This document shows positions 1 to 8,477 of a stretch of DNA of 53,003 nucleotides, in pieces. The first letter of the stretch is position 1; each line of letters opens with the position of its first letter. The notes beneath the pieces are model-generated. The model was not told the origin of the DNA. It searched no databases and worked only from the letters and a program-made list of their open reading frames with translations. This stretch comes from Robiginitalea sp. (GTDB lineage Bacteria > Bacteroidota > Bacteroidia > Flavobacteriales > Flavobacteriaceae): the NCBI GenBank assembly GCA_024638915.1, contig JAHEJJ010000013.1:1-53003 (forward strand), in the 5' to 3' direction. The position numbers were made by a program, and so were the translations under genes.

Positions 1-46
1 CCCTGGCGGCGTCGTATACCTGATCTATGCTAGTTTTGGATATCAA
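1..46 (-). CDS. dnaG: DNA primase, N-terminal fragment (partial)
   Basis: The first 46 bases read on the minus strand give MISKTSIDQVYDAAR, running off the window edge. This resembles the conserved beginning of Bacteroidota DnaG (MIS..TID.V.ETARV type), the primase that makes RNA primers at the replication fork. The start would be TTG at 46-44; no in-frame ATG precedes it before the stop upstream. Only 15 residues are visible, so the call rests on N-terminal similarity alone and could be wrong. Confidence 0.55.
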   Translation of the reverse strand, partial: MISKTSIDQVYDAAR

Positions 47-163
47 TATTGTGGGATTAGCAGAAGATAAAAATAGTAAAATCGTTATCCCTGTAAAAGT
101 GTTTCCATTTTATAAATAATAAATATCCTTCATTCACTAAATTAGTCCTAAAATAATTAAGAC

Positions 164-406
164 TTGATCCTATTTCTGGGCATACGACCTTTACGACCGA
201 AAGAGAAGCCACTCTATGGCGTTAAATGTCCGTTTTGCGGGCAAAAGGATACACTTACCGGTAGTTGGACCCCTCATTATTTCCACCTTTTTTGGTTAGC
301 TGTTTTCCCGGTGTACACCTCAAAACAGGCCTCCTGCTCTCATTGTAAACGCGGATTCTTTAAAGAAGAATTTACACCGGAAATGGAAAAGGCCCTTTTG
401 AAGTAG
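164..406 (+). CDS. Small zinc-ribbon protein
   Basis: This 80-residue protein has two CxxC knuckles, CPFC near residue 22 and CSHC near residue 58, which together can bind one zinc ion. Between them lies an aromatic stretch (HYFHLFWLAVFPVYTS) and the protein ends with EEFTPEMEKALLK. Short zinc-ribbon proteins of this design are common in flavobacteria and have no established role. The start is TTG; it is preferred because the family normally begins with a hydrophobic MILFLG-like strand. The stop codon lies inside a terminator hairpin. Function is unknown. Confidence 0.7.
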   Translation: MILFLGIRPLRPKEKPLYGVKCPFCGQKDTLTGSWTPHYFHLFWLAVFPVYTSKQASCSHCKRGFFKEEFTPEMEKALLK

Positions 407-414
407 GGCCTTTT
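387..414. terminator. Bidirectional intrinsic terminator
   Basis: AAAAGGCCC at 387-395 pairs with GGGCCTTTT at 406-414 around a 10-base loop. An A-rich left flank and a T-rich right flank let it work on both strands. It sits between the convergent zinc-ribbon gene and the outer-membrane protein gene and would serve both. Confidence 0.75.
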
Positions 415-443
415 ATTTCATTTTATGCTATCCTTTGTTTGTC

Positions 444-1511
444 TTAAATTTCGAATCTAAGACCAAAAAGTATATTTTTTTCCTGTATCTCGGTGTTTCT
501 CAAAATAGTTTGAAGGTCGTACCTGACGTTAAATTGAACACATCCAATACCGATCCAACCGCTTAAACCATAAACAAATTGGTTCGAATCGAAGATATTG
601 GCTGATTTCTCCTTCACCCGGTTTCCATCTACCCGGTACTTTAGTTTCTGTCTGGTGCCCATATTCACCCCACCGTAACCACCAAGACCAATACGCAATT
701 GCTTTTCGATCGAATAACGAACCCTGGTCTCTGTTACGGTTTTTCTGGTGGGCCCAAATTCAAGGTGAAGGGGAACGATAAAATTATCGGTCCGCAATTT
801 TGATTTGTCCAGGCTTACAGGAAATGCTTCCCGGATGACCATGTTGTTTTCGTCTGTGGTATAGTATAGATTCTTGTTATTCCTCAGACCGTTGAAGGTA
901 AAAGAGAATCCGTAGTGAAGGCGCATGAAATTGCTATGATTAAAAACTCTCGTCCTCCAGGCCCAACCTATTTCGAAATACCGGCTGCGCCATGCGCTAT
1001 AAGGTGAGTCGTTGAGATTACCCCCTTCCGGTATCGCATTGTTCAGTCCAAAGGCGATAATAAAATTAGAATAGGTACGGCGGTCGTACTTCGGGTATTT
1101 CTTTTTCGATTCAAAGGGTTCCCAGGTTTCATCGCCGATATTTACCGTCACCCCAACGCCTTCTTCCCAAATATCTGTATCGCTTTCTTCTGGCGTTACC
1201 GCTCCTTTATTTCGTTCGAGCAAAGCAATCTTATTGTCGATGATCGATTTGCGGTTCTCGATATTCATGGCTCTTTTTTCCGCGACAGCTTCTTTTTGAG
1301 ATTTCGCCTCATCGGACGATATCTCACCCCCTTCGAGACGCTTATTAATGGTCTCTACTTCATTTTTTAAAGCCTCGCGTTCCTGTGTTTCAATTTGTTC
1401 CCGTTGTTCTTTCAATTGCCGGATCTCTTGCTGATAATCTTCCTGCGACCATGCTGACTGTATAGCAAATAGGAAAAGGAATACTAAGGCAAAACGACTG
1501 ATTGTTCTCAT
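444..1511 (-). CDS. Predicted outer-membrane beta-barrel protein with coiled-coil N-terminus
   Basis: The 355-residue product starts with a signal peptide (MRTISRFALVFLFLFAIQSA, cleavage near WSQ). Residues of about 23-105 are rich in Glu, Gln, Lys and Arg and look like a coiled coil. From about residue 130 onward, alternating aromatic and polar strands, Gly-rich turns and the ending FGLRFEI suggest an outer-membrane beta-barrel. It follows the ECF sigma and anti-sigma-like genes on the same strand, 78 bases after the latter, so it may be their output or sensor. No specific family is recognised and its cargo or ligand is unknown. Confidence 0.6.
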   Translation of the reverse strand: MRTISRFALVFLFLFAIQSAWSQEDYQQEIRQLKEQREQIETQEREALKNEVETINKRLEGGEISSDEAKSQKEAVAEKRAMNIENRKSIIDNKIALLERNKGAVTPEESDTDIWEEGVGVTVNIGDETWEPFESKKKYPKYDRRTYSNFIIAFGLNNAIPEGGNLNDSPYSAWRSRYFEIGWAWRTRVFNHSNFMRLHYGFSFTFNGLRNNKNLYYTTDENNMVIREAFPVSLDKSKLRTDNFIVPLHLEFGPTRKTVTETRVRYSIEKQLRIGLGGYGGVNMGTRQKLKYRVDGNRVKEKSANIFDSNQFVYGLSGWIGIGCVQFNVRYDLQTILRNTEIQEKNILFGLRFEI

Positions 1512-1589
1512 AATGATTTTGATTTAAATGATTGATGAATTAACTCTACTTTTATTCGGAAAAAATAATTGCAAATTGCTAGTGTCTGA

Positions 1590-2315
1590 TTAATTATTGC
1601 GATCTGCCACCGCGGTTCTAACCTTGATAAAACCATGTTTAAGTTTCTCAAAAACCCGTTCACGAAACGATTCTTCAAGTTCTCCTTCCACTTCGGCTAA
1701 TAAAGATGCTCCGTTTGAACGGGTTTGCTCTTTAAATTCCTCATTGGCCAGCAAGTCTCTCTGGGCTGTCCTCAGGAGTGAATCTACCTCCGCTTCGGAA
1801 AAAACCTCTTCAGTCGCTTCGAGCTGACCAACCTGAGCCACTACCTCCGATATCCTTTCGTCGAGAAGCATGTCTATGGTAGCCTCTGGCTGCAAAACAT
1901 CAGAGCGTTTAGACTCCTGGACCTCTGCAAACTCGGGCTCCTCTAACGGGGAGACTATTGTTTCATAAACCTGATGATCTGGTTTCACTTCTACTGATGA
2001 ATTCGGGCTGATCTTCGCCTCCTTCACCGCTACAGGTACTGCTGATGGCTGGTTTAAAGGTTCTGGGGGGGGTTGCTGTTGCACCATAGGAGTTTCGTCC
2101 ATAACAGGTTGGCCCGACTTTCTAACCGACCATCCTACCACAAAAATTATAAAGGCTATAGAGGCCGCAACCCAATAATGCCACGGGCGTAAACTTCTTT
2201 TTACAGGTGAAGACGCGAGTTGCGAAGCCACTTTTTCCCAGGCATCCCCTGAAGGCTCGATCTCCCTCGCATCAAAAATTTCCTTTATCTTTTTTTCAAA
2301 TTTAATGGGTGCCAT
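1590..2315 (-). CDS. Single-pass membrane protein, candidate anti-sigma factor
   Basis: This 241-residue protein has a short cytosolic N-terminus (KFEKKIKEIFDAREIEPSG.AWEKV), one transmembrane helix at about residues 46-63 (YWVAASIAFIIFVVGW) and a long acidic, proline-containing periplasmic part ending in a basic helix. The N-terminal ..PSGDAWEKV.. segment followed by one membrane helix is a layout often seen in Bacteroidota anti-sigma factors downstream of an ECF sigma gene. Its reading frame overlaps the sigma gene by 14 bases, pointing to translational coupling. The anti-sigma role is inferred from context and topology, because no zinc-binding ZAS motif is present. Confidence 0.6.
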   Translation of the reverse strand: MAPIKFEKKIKEIFDAREIEPSGDAWEKVASQLASSPVKRSLRPWHYWVAASIAFIIFVVGWSVRKSGQPVMDETPMVQQQPPPEPLNQPSAVPVAVKEAKISPNSSVEVKPDHQVYETIVSPLEEPEFAEVQESKRSDVLQPEATIDMLLDERISEVVAQVGQLEATEEVFSEAEVDSLLRTAQRDLLANEEFKEQTRSNGASLLAEVEGELEESFRERVFEKLKHGFIKVRTAVADRNN

Positions 2316-2874
2316 ATCCTAAACTGTTTTTTTCTTTCAACCTCTTTTGCAGCCAACGCCTGGCCTTATATAATTGCGATTTGGAAGTGCTTTCGCTAAT
2401 CCCCAGCATCTGGGCAATTTCCAGATGTTTATACCCCTCTACAGCGTAGAGAACGAAAACCATTTTATAACCTTCGGGCAAAGCATCGATAAGCTTCTGA
2501 AGTTGGTCGATATCGATCTCGTAAGATGAATTCACCTCAGCCAGCTCGTATTCGTTATAGGCATCATCGTCGAATACCACAAATTGCTTTTTTCTGAGAA
2601 AGCTGATAGATTCCCGGATCATGATCCGCCTGATCCATCCCTCGAAACTTCCCTCATGCCTGTAGGTATGGAGATGTTTAAAAACCTTTACAAAACCCCC
2701 GATCATCGTATCCTCGGCAAACTGAAGGTCTTTTATATATTGCCGGCAAATACTGAGCATTTTGGGCGCATGGGCTTCATAGATCAATCTCTGGGCCTCC
2801 TGATTGCCTTCGAGCGCCCGCTTGATGAGCGCCTTTTCGTTCCTGTAAAAAGAGATGATCTTCAATGCCTTCAT
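2302..2874 (-). CDS. ECF-family RNA polymerase sigma factor
   Basis: The 190-residue protein has sigma region 2 at about 20-95 (LIYEAHAPKMLSICRQYI...FEGWIRRIMIRESISFLRKK) and region 4 at about 130-180 (LPEGYKMVFVLYAVEGYKHLEIAQMLGISE, then SQLYKARRWLQKRL). Region 3 is absent, as expected for ECF sigma factors. It directs RNA polymerase to a small regulon, probably under control of the overlapping membrane protein gene. The target genes cannot be read from the window, although the outer-membrane protein at 444-1511 is a natural candidate. Confidence 0.9.
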   Translation of the reverse strand: MKALKIISFYRNEKALIKRALEGNQEAQRLIYEAHAPKMLSICRQYIKDLQFAEDTMIGGFVKVFKHLHTYRHEGSFEGWIRRIMIRESISFLRKKQFVVFDDDAYNEYELAEVNSSYEIDIDQLQKLIDALPEGYKMVFVLYAVEGYKHLEIAQMLGISESTSKSQLYKARRWLQKRLKEKNSLGYGTH

Positions 2875-2907
2875 ATTAATGCCCTCATAGTAAAGACGAG
2901 TAATGCC

Positions 2908-2915
2908 GAAAGATA
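2908..2915 (-). promoter_or_regulatory. Possible -7 box for the sigma-factor operon
   Basis: Read on the minus strand this is TATCTTTC, one mismatch from the Bacteroidota TAnnTTTG consensus, 33 bases before the sigma-factor ATG. No clear -33 TTG is seen. An ECF-dependent promoter could equally be present. Confidence 0.3.
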
Positions 2916-2973
2916 GTTGCCCGGGGATTTAAAATACATTCCAAACGAAGAGATATCGAAAGATACCCGATAA

Positions 2974-3951
2974 TTATTTTTTTCGATTAACCACGTAATT
3001 CACCATGAGCTCCAGGGCTTCCTTGTATTGGGAATCAGGATAGCCTTTTAGTAAATCGAGCGCTTCCTGCTTGAATTTATGCATTTTGGCATGTGCATAG
3101 TCCAAGCCCCCTATTTCCTTTACAAAAGATATCACCTCCTTGACCCTTTTTTTGTCCTTATTGTAGTTCTTTACCGAATTGATCAACCATTTTTTTTCAG
3201 CAGCCGTACAATGGTTCAGCGCATGGATCAGGGGAAGGGTCATTTTTTGCTCTTTTATATCGATCCCGGTAGGCTTCCCTATCTTCTCTTCTCCATAATC
3301 GAACAGATCATCCTTAATCTGAAATGCCATACCACAGAGTTCCCCAAATTTTCTAAAAACCTCTACTTCTTCACTCTCCGGTCTAACCGAACAAACCCCT
3401 ATAGAGCAACAAGCCGCAATAAGTGTTGCCGTCTTTTGCCTGATGATCTCATAATAAACCGATTCGTCTATGTCTAGGCGCCGTGCCTTTTCGATCTGTA
3501 AAAGTTCTCCTTCACTTATTTCCCTTATGGCAACTGAAATAATTCGAAGCAGGTCGAAATCTCCCTGCTCCACAGAAAGAAGCATCCCTTTTGATAGCAA
3601 ATAGTCACCCACCAATACGGCAATCTTATTTTTCCAAAGTGCATTTATGGAGAAAAATCCACGCCTTTTGTTGCTGTCGTCCACCACATCATCGTGAACC
3701 AAAGAAGCGGTATGTATAAGCTCGATAACAGAAGCCCCCCTGAAAGTACGCTCATTGACCTGGCCATTATTAACCATTTTAGCCGATAGAAAGACGAACA
3801 TCGGCCGCATTTGTTTTCCTTTCCGATTCACTATATAGTAGGTGATCCGGTTCAGCAGCGGCACTTTTGTAGACATAGATTCATAGAACTTGGATTCGAA
3901 AAGTTCCATTTCTTCCCGGATGGGTTCTGTTATTTGGGCTACAATTTTCAA
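2974..3951 (-). CDS. Polyprenyl diphosphate synthase
   Basis: This enzyme condenses isopentenyl diphosphate onto an allylic diphosphate to make long all-trans chains, probably the side chain of menaquinone. Both Asp-rich motifs of the trans-prenyltransferase fold are present: HDDVVDDSNKRR with the DDxxD core at 87-91, and KDDLFDYGEEKIGK with DDxxD at 214-218. At 325 residues it matches the octaprenyl/heptaprenyl synthase (IspB/HepT-like) class. Product chain length cannot be read from the sequence. The gene stands alone, about 100 bases from the sigma-factor gene. Confidence 0.92.
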   Translation of the reverse strand: MKIVAQITEPIREEMELFESKFYESMSTKVPLLNRITYYIVNRKGKQMRPMFVFLSAKMVNNGQVNERTFRGASVIELIHTASLVHDDVVDDSNKRRGFFSINALWKNKIAVLVGDYLLSKGMLLSVEQGDFDLLRIISVAIREISEGELLQIEKARRLDIDESVYYEIIRQKTATLIAACCSIGVCSVRPESEEVEVFRKFGELCGMAFQIKDDLFDYGEEKIGKPTGIDIKEQKMTLPLIHALNHCTAAEKKWLINSVKNYNKDKKRVKEVISFVKEIGGLDYAHAKMHKFKQEALDLLKGYPDSQYKEALELMVNYVVNRKK

Positions 3952-4097
3952 ATCGAGGTGTTAGTCCGTATGCTGAATCGTAAAATTAGGGAAAATAAAG
4001 GCGGCACGAAAAGCAGAAACCAGAATTAGAACAACCGTTGATATTTACATCGGATCAAGAAAAATAACGGACGGAGATGGGCTATCTGGGATATGAT

Positions 4098-5147
4098 TCA
4101 ATCCCGCTGCGCTTTGTTGGCCAGTTGTCCACAGGCCGCATCGATATCCTGGCCCCTGGAACGGCGTATGGTCACAGTAATACCAGCCGATTCCAACGCA
4201 TTCACATACTGTCTGACAACCTGGGGTGAAGCCTGTTTGAAGCCGCCCTCATCGATCGGATTGTATTCGATCAGATTTACCTTGGCAGGAGCAAATCGGC
4301 AAAAATGGATCAAGGCCTCAATATCCTTTCCTTTATCATTGATTCCCTCCCAGACCACATATTCATAAGTGATCCTGCTTTTGGTTTTGGAATACCAGAA
4401 TTCGAGCGAAGACCTAAGCTCTTTGAGATTGAGCTTTTCATTAAAGGGCATGATCCGGGTTCGGGTCGAATCGATAGCCGAGTGAAGTGAAACAGCCAGT
4501 TTGACCCCTAATCCTTCTTCGGCCAGTTGCCGTATCATTTTAGGGACCCCAGAGGTAGAAACCGTAATACGTTTGGGGGAAATTCCAAGTCCTTCTGGCG
4601 AACTAATTTTTTCGACTGCCTTTACCAAGTTTTTGTAATTCATCAAGGGTTCACCCATTCCCATGAAGACAATATTGCTTAGTGGCCGGTTAAAATACAG
4701 CCGACTTTCCTTGTTCAACGCTGCCACCTGGTCGTAGATCTCGTCCGGGTTCAGATTCCGCATCCGTTTTAGTCGGGCTGTAGCACAAAATTTACAATCG
4801 AGACTACATCCCACCTGGCTCGAAACACAGGCAGTGGTTCGGTTTTCGGTAGGGATCAACACAGACTCAACCACTAATCCGTCGTGAAGTCTTACGGCAT
4901 TTTTAATCGTCCCATCTTCACTTCGTTGCATCTGGTCGACCTCGATATGGTTGATCACAAAATGGGCAGAAAGCAAATGTCTTAAATCCTGGCTCAGATT
5001 GGTCATATCCTCAAAACTGTACACCGACTTTTTCCAGAGCCATTCATATACCTGGTTTCCTCTAAAAGCTTTTTCCCCAAGAGATACAAAGAACTCACGG
5101 AGTTCGTCCTTAGACAGTATCCTTATGTCTTTTTTATCGACCTGCAT
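4098..5147 (-). CDS. rlmN: Dual-specificity 23S rRNA/tRNA adenine C2-methyltransferase RlmN
   Basis: This radical-SAM enzyme methylates C2 of A2503 in 23S rRNA and of A37 in some tRNAs. The 4Fe-4S ligands are in CSLDCKFC (Cys114, 118, 121). The methyl-carrying pair of the family is present: Cys339 (DIDAACGQL) and Cys107 (ACVSSQVGC, seven residues before the first cluster Cys as in the E. coli protein). GMGEPLMN follows as expected. At 349 residues it has normal length. It is last in a same-strand run with queA 64 bases upstream, grouping two RNA-modification genes. Confidence 0.96.
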   Translation of the reverse strand: MQVDKKDIRILSKDELREFFVSLGEKAFRGNQVYEWLWKKSVYSFEDMTNLSQDLRHLLSAHFVINHIEVDQMQRSEDGTIKNAVRLHDGLVVESVLIPTENRTTACVSSQVGCSLDCKFCATARLKRMRNLNPDEIYDQVAALNKESRLYFNRPLSNIVFMGMGEPLMNYKNLVKAVEKISSPEGLGISPKRITVSTSGVPKMIRQLAEEGLGVKLAVSLHSAIDSTRTRIMPFNEKLNLKELRSSLEFWYSKTKSRITYEYVVWEGINDKGKDIEALIHFCRFAPAKVNLIEYNPIDEGGFKQASPQVVRQYVNALESAGITVTIRRSRGQDIDAACGQLANKAQRD

Positions 5148-5211
5148 AAAAATTAATTGTCAGACCAGTGCAGGCTAAGCGAGTTCCCGCCAAATGAATC
5201 TGGGAAAGCTT

Positions 5212-6261
5212 TTATAAAATGAGCATGGCATCCCCATAGGAGAAGAACCTATACCCTTCCAGTATGGCTTCTTTATAGGCCCGCTTGGTAAGTTCATGCC
5301 CTAAAAAGGCCGATACCATCATCAGCAAGGTCGACTTCGGCAGATGAAAATTGGTGACCATGGCATCTGCGATACTGAATTCATACGGAGGAAAGATAAA
5401 CTTGTTGGTCCAACCATCAAATGTATTGAGCGTACTTTCAGAGGATACTGCACTTTCCAGCCCTCTCATAACCGTAGTCCCTACGGCACATACCCTTCTT
5501 TTGTTGCTTTTGGCGCTGTTTACGATTTCGGTGGCCTTTTCGTCTATCACCAGTTCCTCACTATCCATTTTGTGCTTTGAAAGATCCTCTACTTCAACCG
5601 GATTGAATGTACCCAGGCCAACGTGCAACGTAATCTCTCCAAATTCGATCCCTTTGATCTCCAGACGTTTTAAAAGGTGTCTGGAGAAGTGCAGCCCGGC
5701 GGTAGGCGCGGCTACTGCACCTTCGTGCTTGGCATAAATGGTCTGGTATCGTTTTTCATCCTCGGGTTCAACATCGCGCTTTATATATTTCGGCAGAGGC
5801 GTTTCCCCCAATTCCCGCAGTTTTCTTCTAAAATCGGTATAGGAACCATCATATAGGAATCTCAAGGTCCGCCCGCGGGAGGTAGTATTGTCGATAACCT
5901 CAGCTACCAGGCTTTCATCTTCGCCGAAGTAAAGCTTATTTCCGATCCTGATTTTTCGCGCCGGATCTACAAGGACATCCCATAGCCGCTGCTCTTCGTT
6001 CAGTTCCCTCAAAAGAAACACCTCTATCCGTGCACCGGTCTTTTCCTTATTACCGTAAAGACGGGCCGGGAAAACCTTGGTATTATTCAGTACCATAACA
6101 TCTCCCTCATCGAAATAGTTGATCAGGTCCTTGAACATTTTATGTTCGATCTTTCCGGTCTCACGGTGGACTACCATAAGCTTTGCCTCGTCCCTGTTGT
6201 CTGCCGGGTATTCTGCCAATAGGTCTTTTGGTAACTCAAAATTGAAGTGAGATAATTTCAT
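5212..6261 (-). CDS. queA: S-adenosylmethionine:tRNA ribosyltransferase-isomerase
   Basis: QueA transfers and isomerises the ribosyl part of SAM onto 7-aminomethyl-deazaguanine in tRNA, giving epoxyqueuosine. The N-terminal [20 protein letters not shown], the [14 protein letters not shown] block, [10 protein letters not shown] and [10 protein letters not shown] are all hallmark stretches. The length of 349 residues is normal. It lies between aroA and rlmN on the same strand. It is a SAM consumer, but there is no direct sign of shared regulation with the methionine genes. Confidence 0.97.
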   Translation of the reverse strand: MKLSHFNFELPKDLLAEYPADNRDEAKLMVVHRETGKIEHKMFKDLINYFDEGDVMVLNNTKVFPARLYGNKEKTGARIEVFLLRELNEEQRLWDVLVDPARKIRIGNKLYFGEDESLVAEVIDNTTSRGRTLRFLYDGSYTDFRRKLRELGETPLPKYIKRDVEPEDEKRYQTIYAKHEGAVAAPTAGLHFSRHLLKRLEIKGIEFGEITLHVGLGTFNPVEVEDLSKHKMDSEELVIDEKATEIVNSAKSNKRRVCAVGTTVMRGLESAVSSESTLNTFDGWTNKFIFPPYEFSIADAMVTNFHLPKSTLLMMVSAFLGHELTKRAYKEAILEGYRFFSYGDAMLIL

Positions 6262-6346
6262 GCTGTATGAGGGTTAAGAAAATTTTAGCAGCGGCAAATA
6301 TACGATCGCAGCATAGGCGTTGTCAAGTAAATAGCATAATTAATCA

Positions 6347-7579
6347 CTATGAGGCCTCATTTATTTCGATCCCCAGTAATCTGATATCATCCCAAAAATC
6401 CGGGTAAGACTTGGAAACCACGCCGGCATCTTCTATATATATACCTGTCCTCATCGCCAGGGGAGCAAAGGCCATGGCCATCCGGTGATCGTGGTAAGTA
6501 TTGATAACCACTCCTGCCTTGGGAACACTTTCCGGGGCCAGTATAAGGCGGTCATCGGTGGTTTCAATTGAGGCTCCCAGCTTGGTCAGCTCTGCCTGAA
6601 GGGCTTCCAGTCGGTCGGTTTCTTTGATTTTCAGCGTGTGAAGCCCTGTTAGATCACATCCGAGGCGAAGGCCAAAACAACTCACAGCAATGGTTTGGGC
6701 GAGGTCTGGAGCATCGGCCAAGTCATAGCTAAAAAGCTGCGGTTCGGGCTGTGATTCTTTTTTCAGCACGATACTATGGCCTTCAAAGGTCGTGTTAACT
6801 CCGAAGGCTTCATATATTTTGCTTAGAATGCTATCACCCTGTAAACTATCCTTCTTATAGGAAGACAGACGGATGCTGCTTCCAGGAGTAGCCAGGGCCG
6901 CAAAGCTGTAAAAATATGAGGCTGAACTCCAGTCAGATTCCACGGTAATTACCTGGTCTGGCATCTCATCGGCCCTTTCGACCGTTATGATGTTCTTATC
7001 GAAGGTGGTGGATATCCCCAGCTCATTGAGCAAACCACAGCTCATTTTAATATAAGGCATTGAAGTGATCTTGCCTTCCAATCTAAGCTTAAGTCCGTTT
7101 TGAAGTGAAGGTGCAATTAATAAAAGTGCTGAAATATACTGACTGCTGATATCAGACGGCAGGGTGGTATCGGACTTTGACAGTTTCTTCCCGAAGATCT
7201 TAAGCGGTGGATAGCCTTTCTTTCCCAGATATTCTATCTGAGCACCGAGATCCGTCAGCGCCTCCACGAGTATTTTTATAGGGCGATCTTTCATCCGTTC
7301 GGAACCGGTGAGCACCACCTCTATTCCATCCCTGCTGGCGAAAAAGGCCGTGAGAAAACGCATGGCAGTTCCGGCATGATGGATATCGACAAGGCCGCCT
7401 TTCGCGGAGAGTCCTTTTTGCATCAACCCTGTGTCATCTGAATTAGAGAGATTCCTGATTTGAACCTGCGGAAAGAGGGCCCTGAGCAACAACAAGCGGT
7501 TCGATTCGCTTTTGGAACCCGTGATCTGGACTTCTGAATTGAAATGATGTCTGGCAGGTGCCGATAGGAATAGCCTCAA
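6347..7579 (-). CDS. aroA: 3-phosphoshikimate 1-carboxyvinyltransferase (EPSP synthase)
   Basis: This enzyme makes 5-enolpyruvylshikimate 3-phosphate, the sixth shikimate-pathway step. Visible motifs are the N-terminal GSKSESNRLLLLRAL, the central IKETDRLEAL and the C-terminal NTYHDHRMAMAF. At 410 residues it is slightly shorter than the roughly 427 of E. coli, and the N-terminal TKTI-type loop is abbreviated, as in many Bacteroidota. It feeds chorismate to the aromatic amino-acid operon at 10.8-14.7 kb but is encoded apart from it. Confidence 0.95.
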   Translation of the reverse strand: MRLFLSAPARHHFNSEVQITGSKSESNRLLLLRALFPQVQIRNLSNSDDTGLMQKGLSAKGGLVDIHHAGTAMRFLTAFFASRDGIEVVLTGSERMKDRPIKILVEALTDLGAQIEYLGKKGYPPLKIFGKKLSKSDTTLPSDISSQYISALLLIAPSLQNGLKLRLEGKITSMPYIKMSCGLLNELGISTTFDKNIITVERADEMPDQVITVESDWSSASYFYSFAALATPGSSIRLSSYKKDSLQGDSILSKIYEAFGVNTTFEGHSIVLKKESQPEPQLFSYDLADAPDLAQTIAVSCFGLRLGCDLTGLHTLKIKETDRLEALQAELTKLGASIETTDDRLILAPESVPKAGVVINTYHDHRMAMAFAPLAMRTGIYIEDAGVVSKSYPDFWDDIRLLGIEINEAS

Positions 7580-7650
7580 GCTGTTGAAATTTAGAAGTTT
7601 ACGCGATTAAACCTGACTCCCATCTGGAAATGGGAAGCTCAAAGATAGAA

Positions 7651-7980
7651 CTATTTGAGCTTTTTATTATTTTGATGCCGATGGTGGTCGCGCCTGGCCT
7701 TTTCCTCTAACTTTCGGTCAAATGCTTCCTGAAGGTCCACTCCGGTTTGGTTGGCAAGGCAAAGCACCACGAATACCACGTCGGCTAGTTCCTCTCCCAG
7801 GTCTTTTTCCTTGTCCGATTCCTTTTCGCTTTGCTCTCCGTATCGCCTGGCAATAATGCGCGCCACCTCACCCACTTCCTCGGTGAGTTGGGCCATATTG
7901 GTGAGTTCATCAAAATAGCGAACTCCGTGTTTTTCAATCCAGGCATCAACAGACTTCTGTGCATTCTTCAATTCCATCAT
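7651..7980 (-). CDS. MazG-like nucleotide pyrophosphohydrolase
   Basis: This 109-residue all-alpha NTP pyrophosphohydrolase probably hydrolyses noncanonical (d)NTPs to monophosphates. The MazG metal-binding pattern is clear: LTEEVGEVARIIARRYGE around residues 31-48, then DLGEELADVVFVVLCLANQTGVDL around 61-84 (ExxE...ExxD). The start overlaps the end of dtd by 4 bases (ATGA-type coupling), so both proteins are probably made from one transcript. Substrate range is unknown. Confidence 0.88.
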   Translation of the reverse strand: MMELKNAQKSVDAWIEKHGVRYFDELTNMAQLTEEVGEVARIIARRYGEQSEKESDKEKDLGEELADVVFVVLCLANQTGVDLQEAFDRKLEEKARRDHHRHQNNKKLK

Positions 7981-8429
7981 TCTTTATTTTTTGTATCAAT
8001 AACTATTGTAACAGGTCCATCATTCAGAAGCTCGACCTTCATATCTGCTCCAAAAATCCCGGTCATCACCCCTCTTCCCAAATCATTTTCAAATTGGGCG
8101 ATGAACTGTTCATATAGTGGAATGGCCTTCTCTGGCTTCGCTGCCCTAATATAGGATGGCCGGTTGCCCTTTCGGGTAGAAGCATGCAGGGTAAACTGGC
8201 TGATCACCAGGGCCTCACCTCCATCTTCAAGCAATGAGATATTCATAACGCCTTCAGAATCGTTAAAAATACGAAGGTTGCTGATCTTTTTACTCAGCCA
8301 TTGAATATCATTCATATCATCTATTTCTTCTATACCGAGAAATACCACAAGACCGGGCCCGATCTTAGCTTCTATCTGGCCCGATATACTTACGGAAGCA
8401 TGCTGTACCCTTTGTACCACTGCCCTCAT
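7977..8429 (-). CDS. dtd: D-aminoacyl-tRNA deacylase
   Basis: Dtd removes D-amino acids (and glycine from tRNA-Ala) from mischarged tRNA. MRAVVQRVQHASVSISG at the N-terminus, the SQFTL core motif and the NDGPVT box that completes the active site are present. The frame stays open upstream to an ATG at 8471, but the family begins at MRAVVQRV, so the ATG at 8429 is chosen, giving 150 residues. It lies 48 bases after rsgA and overlaps the MazG-like gene by 4 bases. Confidence 0.93.
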   Translation of the reverse strand: MRAVVQRVQHASVSISGQIEAKIGPGLVVFLGIEEIDDMNDIQWLSKKISNLRIFNDSEGVMNISLLEDGGEALVISQFTLHASTRKGNRPSYIRAAKPEKAIPLYEQFIAQFENDLGRGVMTGIFGADMKVELLNDGPVTIVIDTKNKE

Positions 8430-8477
8430 ATTTTTTCGATTTTTAGTTTTTGGTGCATAGATCTGTGCCATTGCCGT

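Noticed and set aside
1-70. Plus-strand open frame at the left edge (ending YQYCGISRR) as a gene end
   Set aside because: It is only 22 codons without a recognisable motif, whereas the opposite strand gives the N-terminus of DnaG.
580-592. GGTTCGAATC as a possible tRNA T-loop
   Set aside because: It lies within the coding region of the outer-membrane protein and no acceptor stem or anticodon arm can be built around it. No tRNA was found anywhere in the window.
7636-7662. GCTCAAA/TTTGAGC hairpin with a T-rich flank as a terminator of the dtd-MazG transcript
   Set aside because: The T-run follows the hairpin on the plus strand, opposite to these genes, and the hairpin contains the MazG-like stop codon; on the coding strand no U-run follows.
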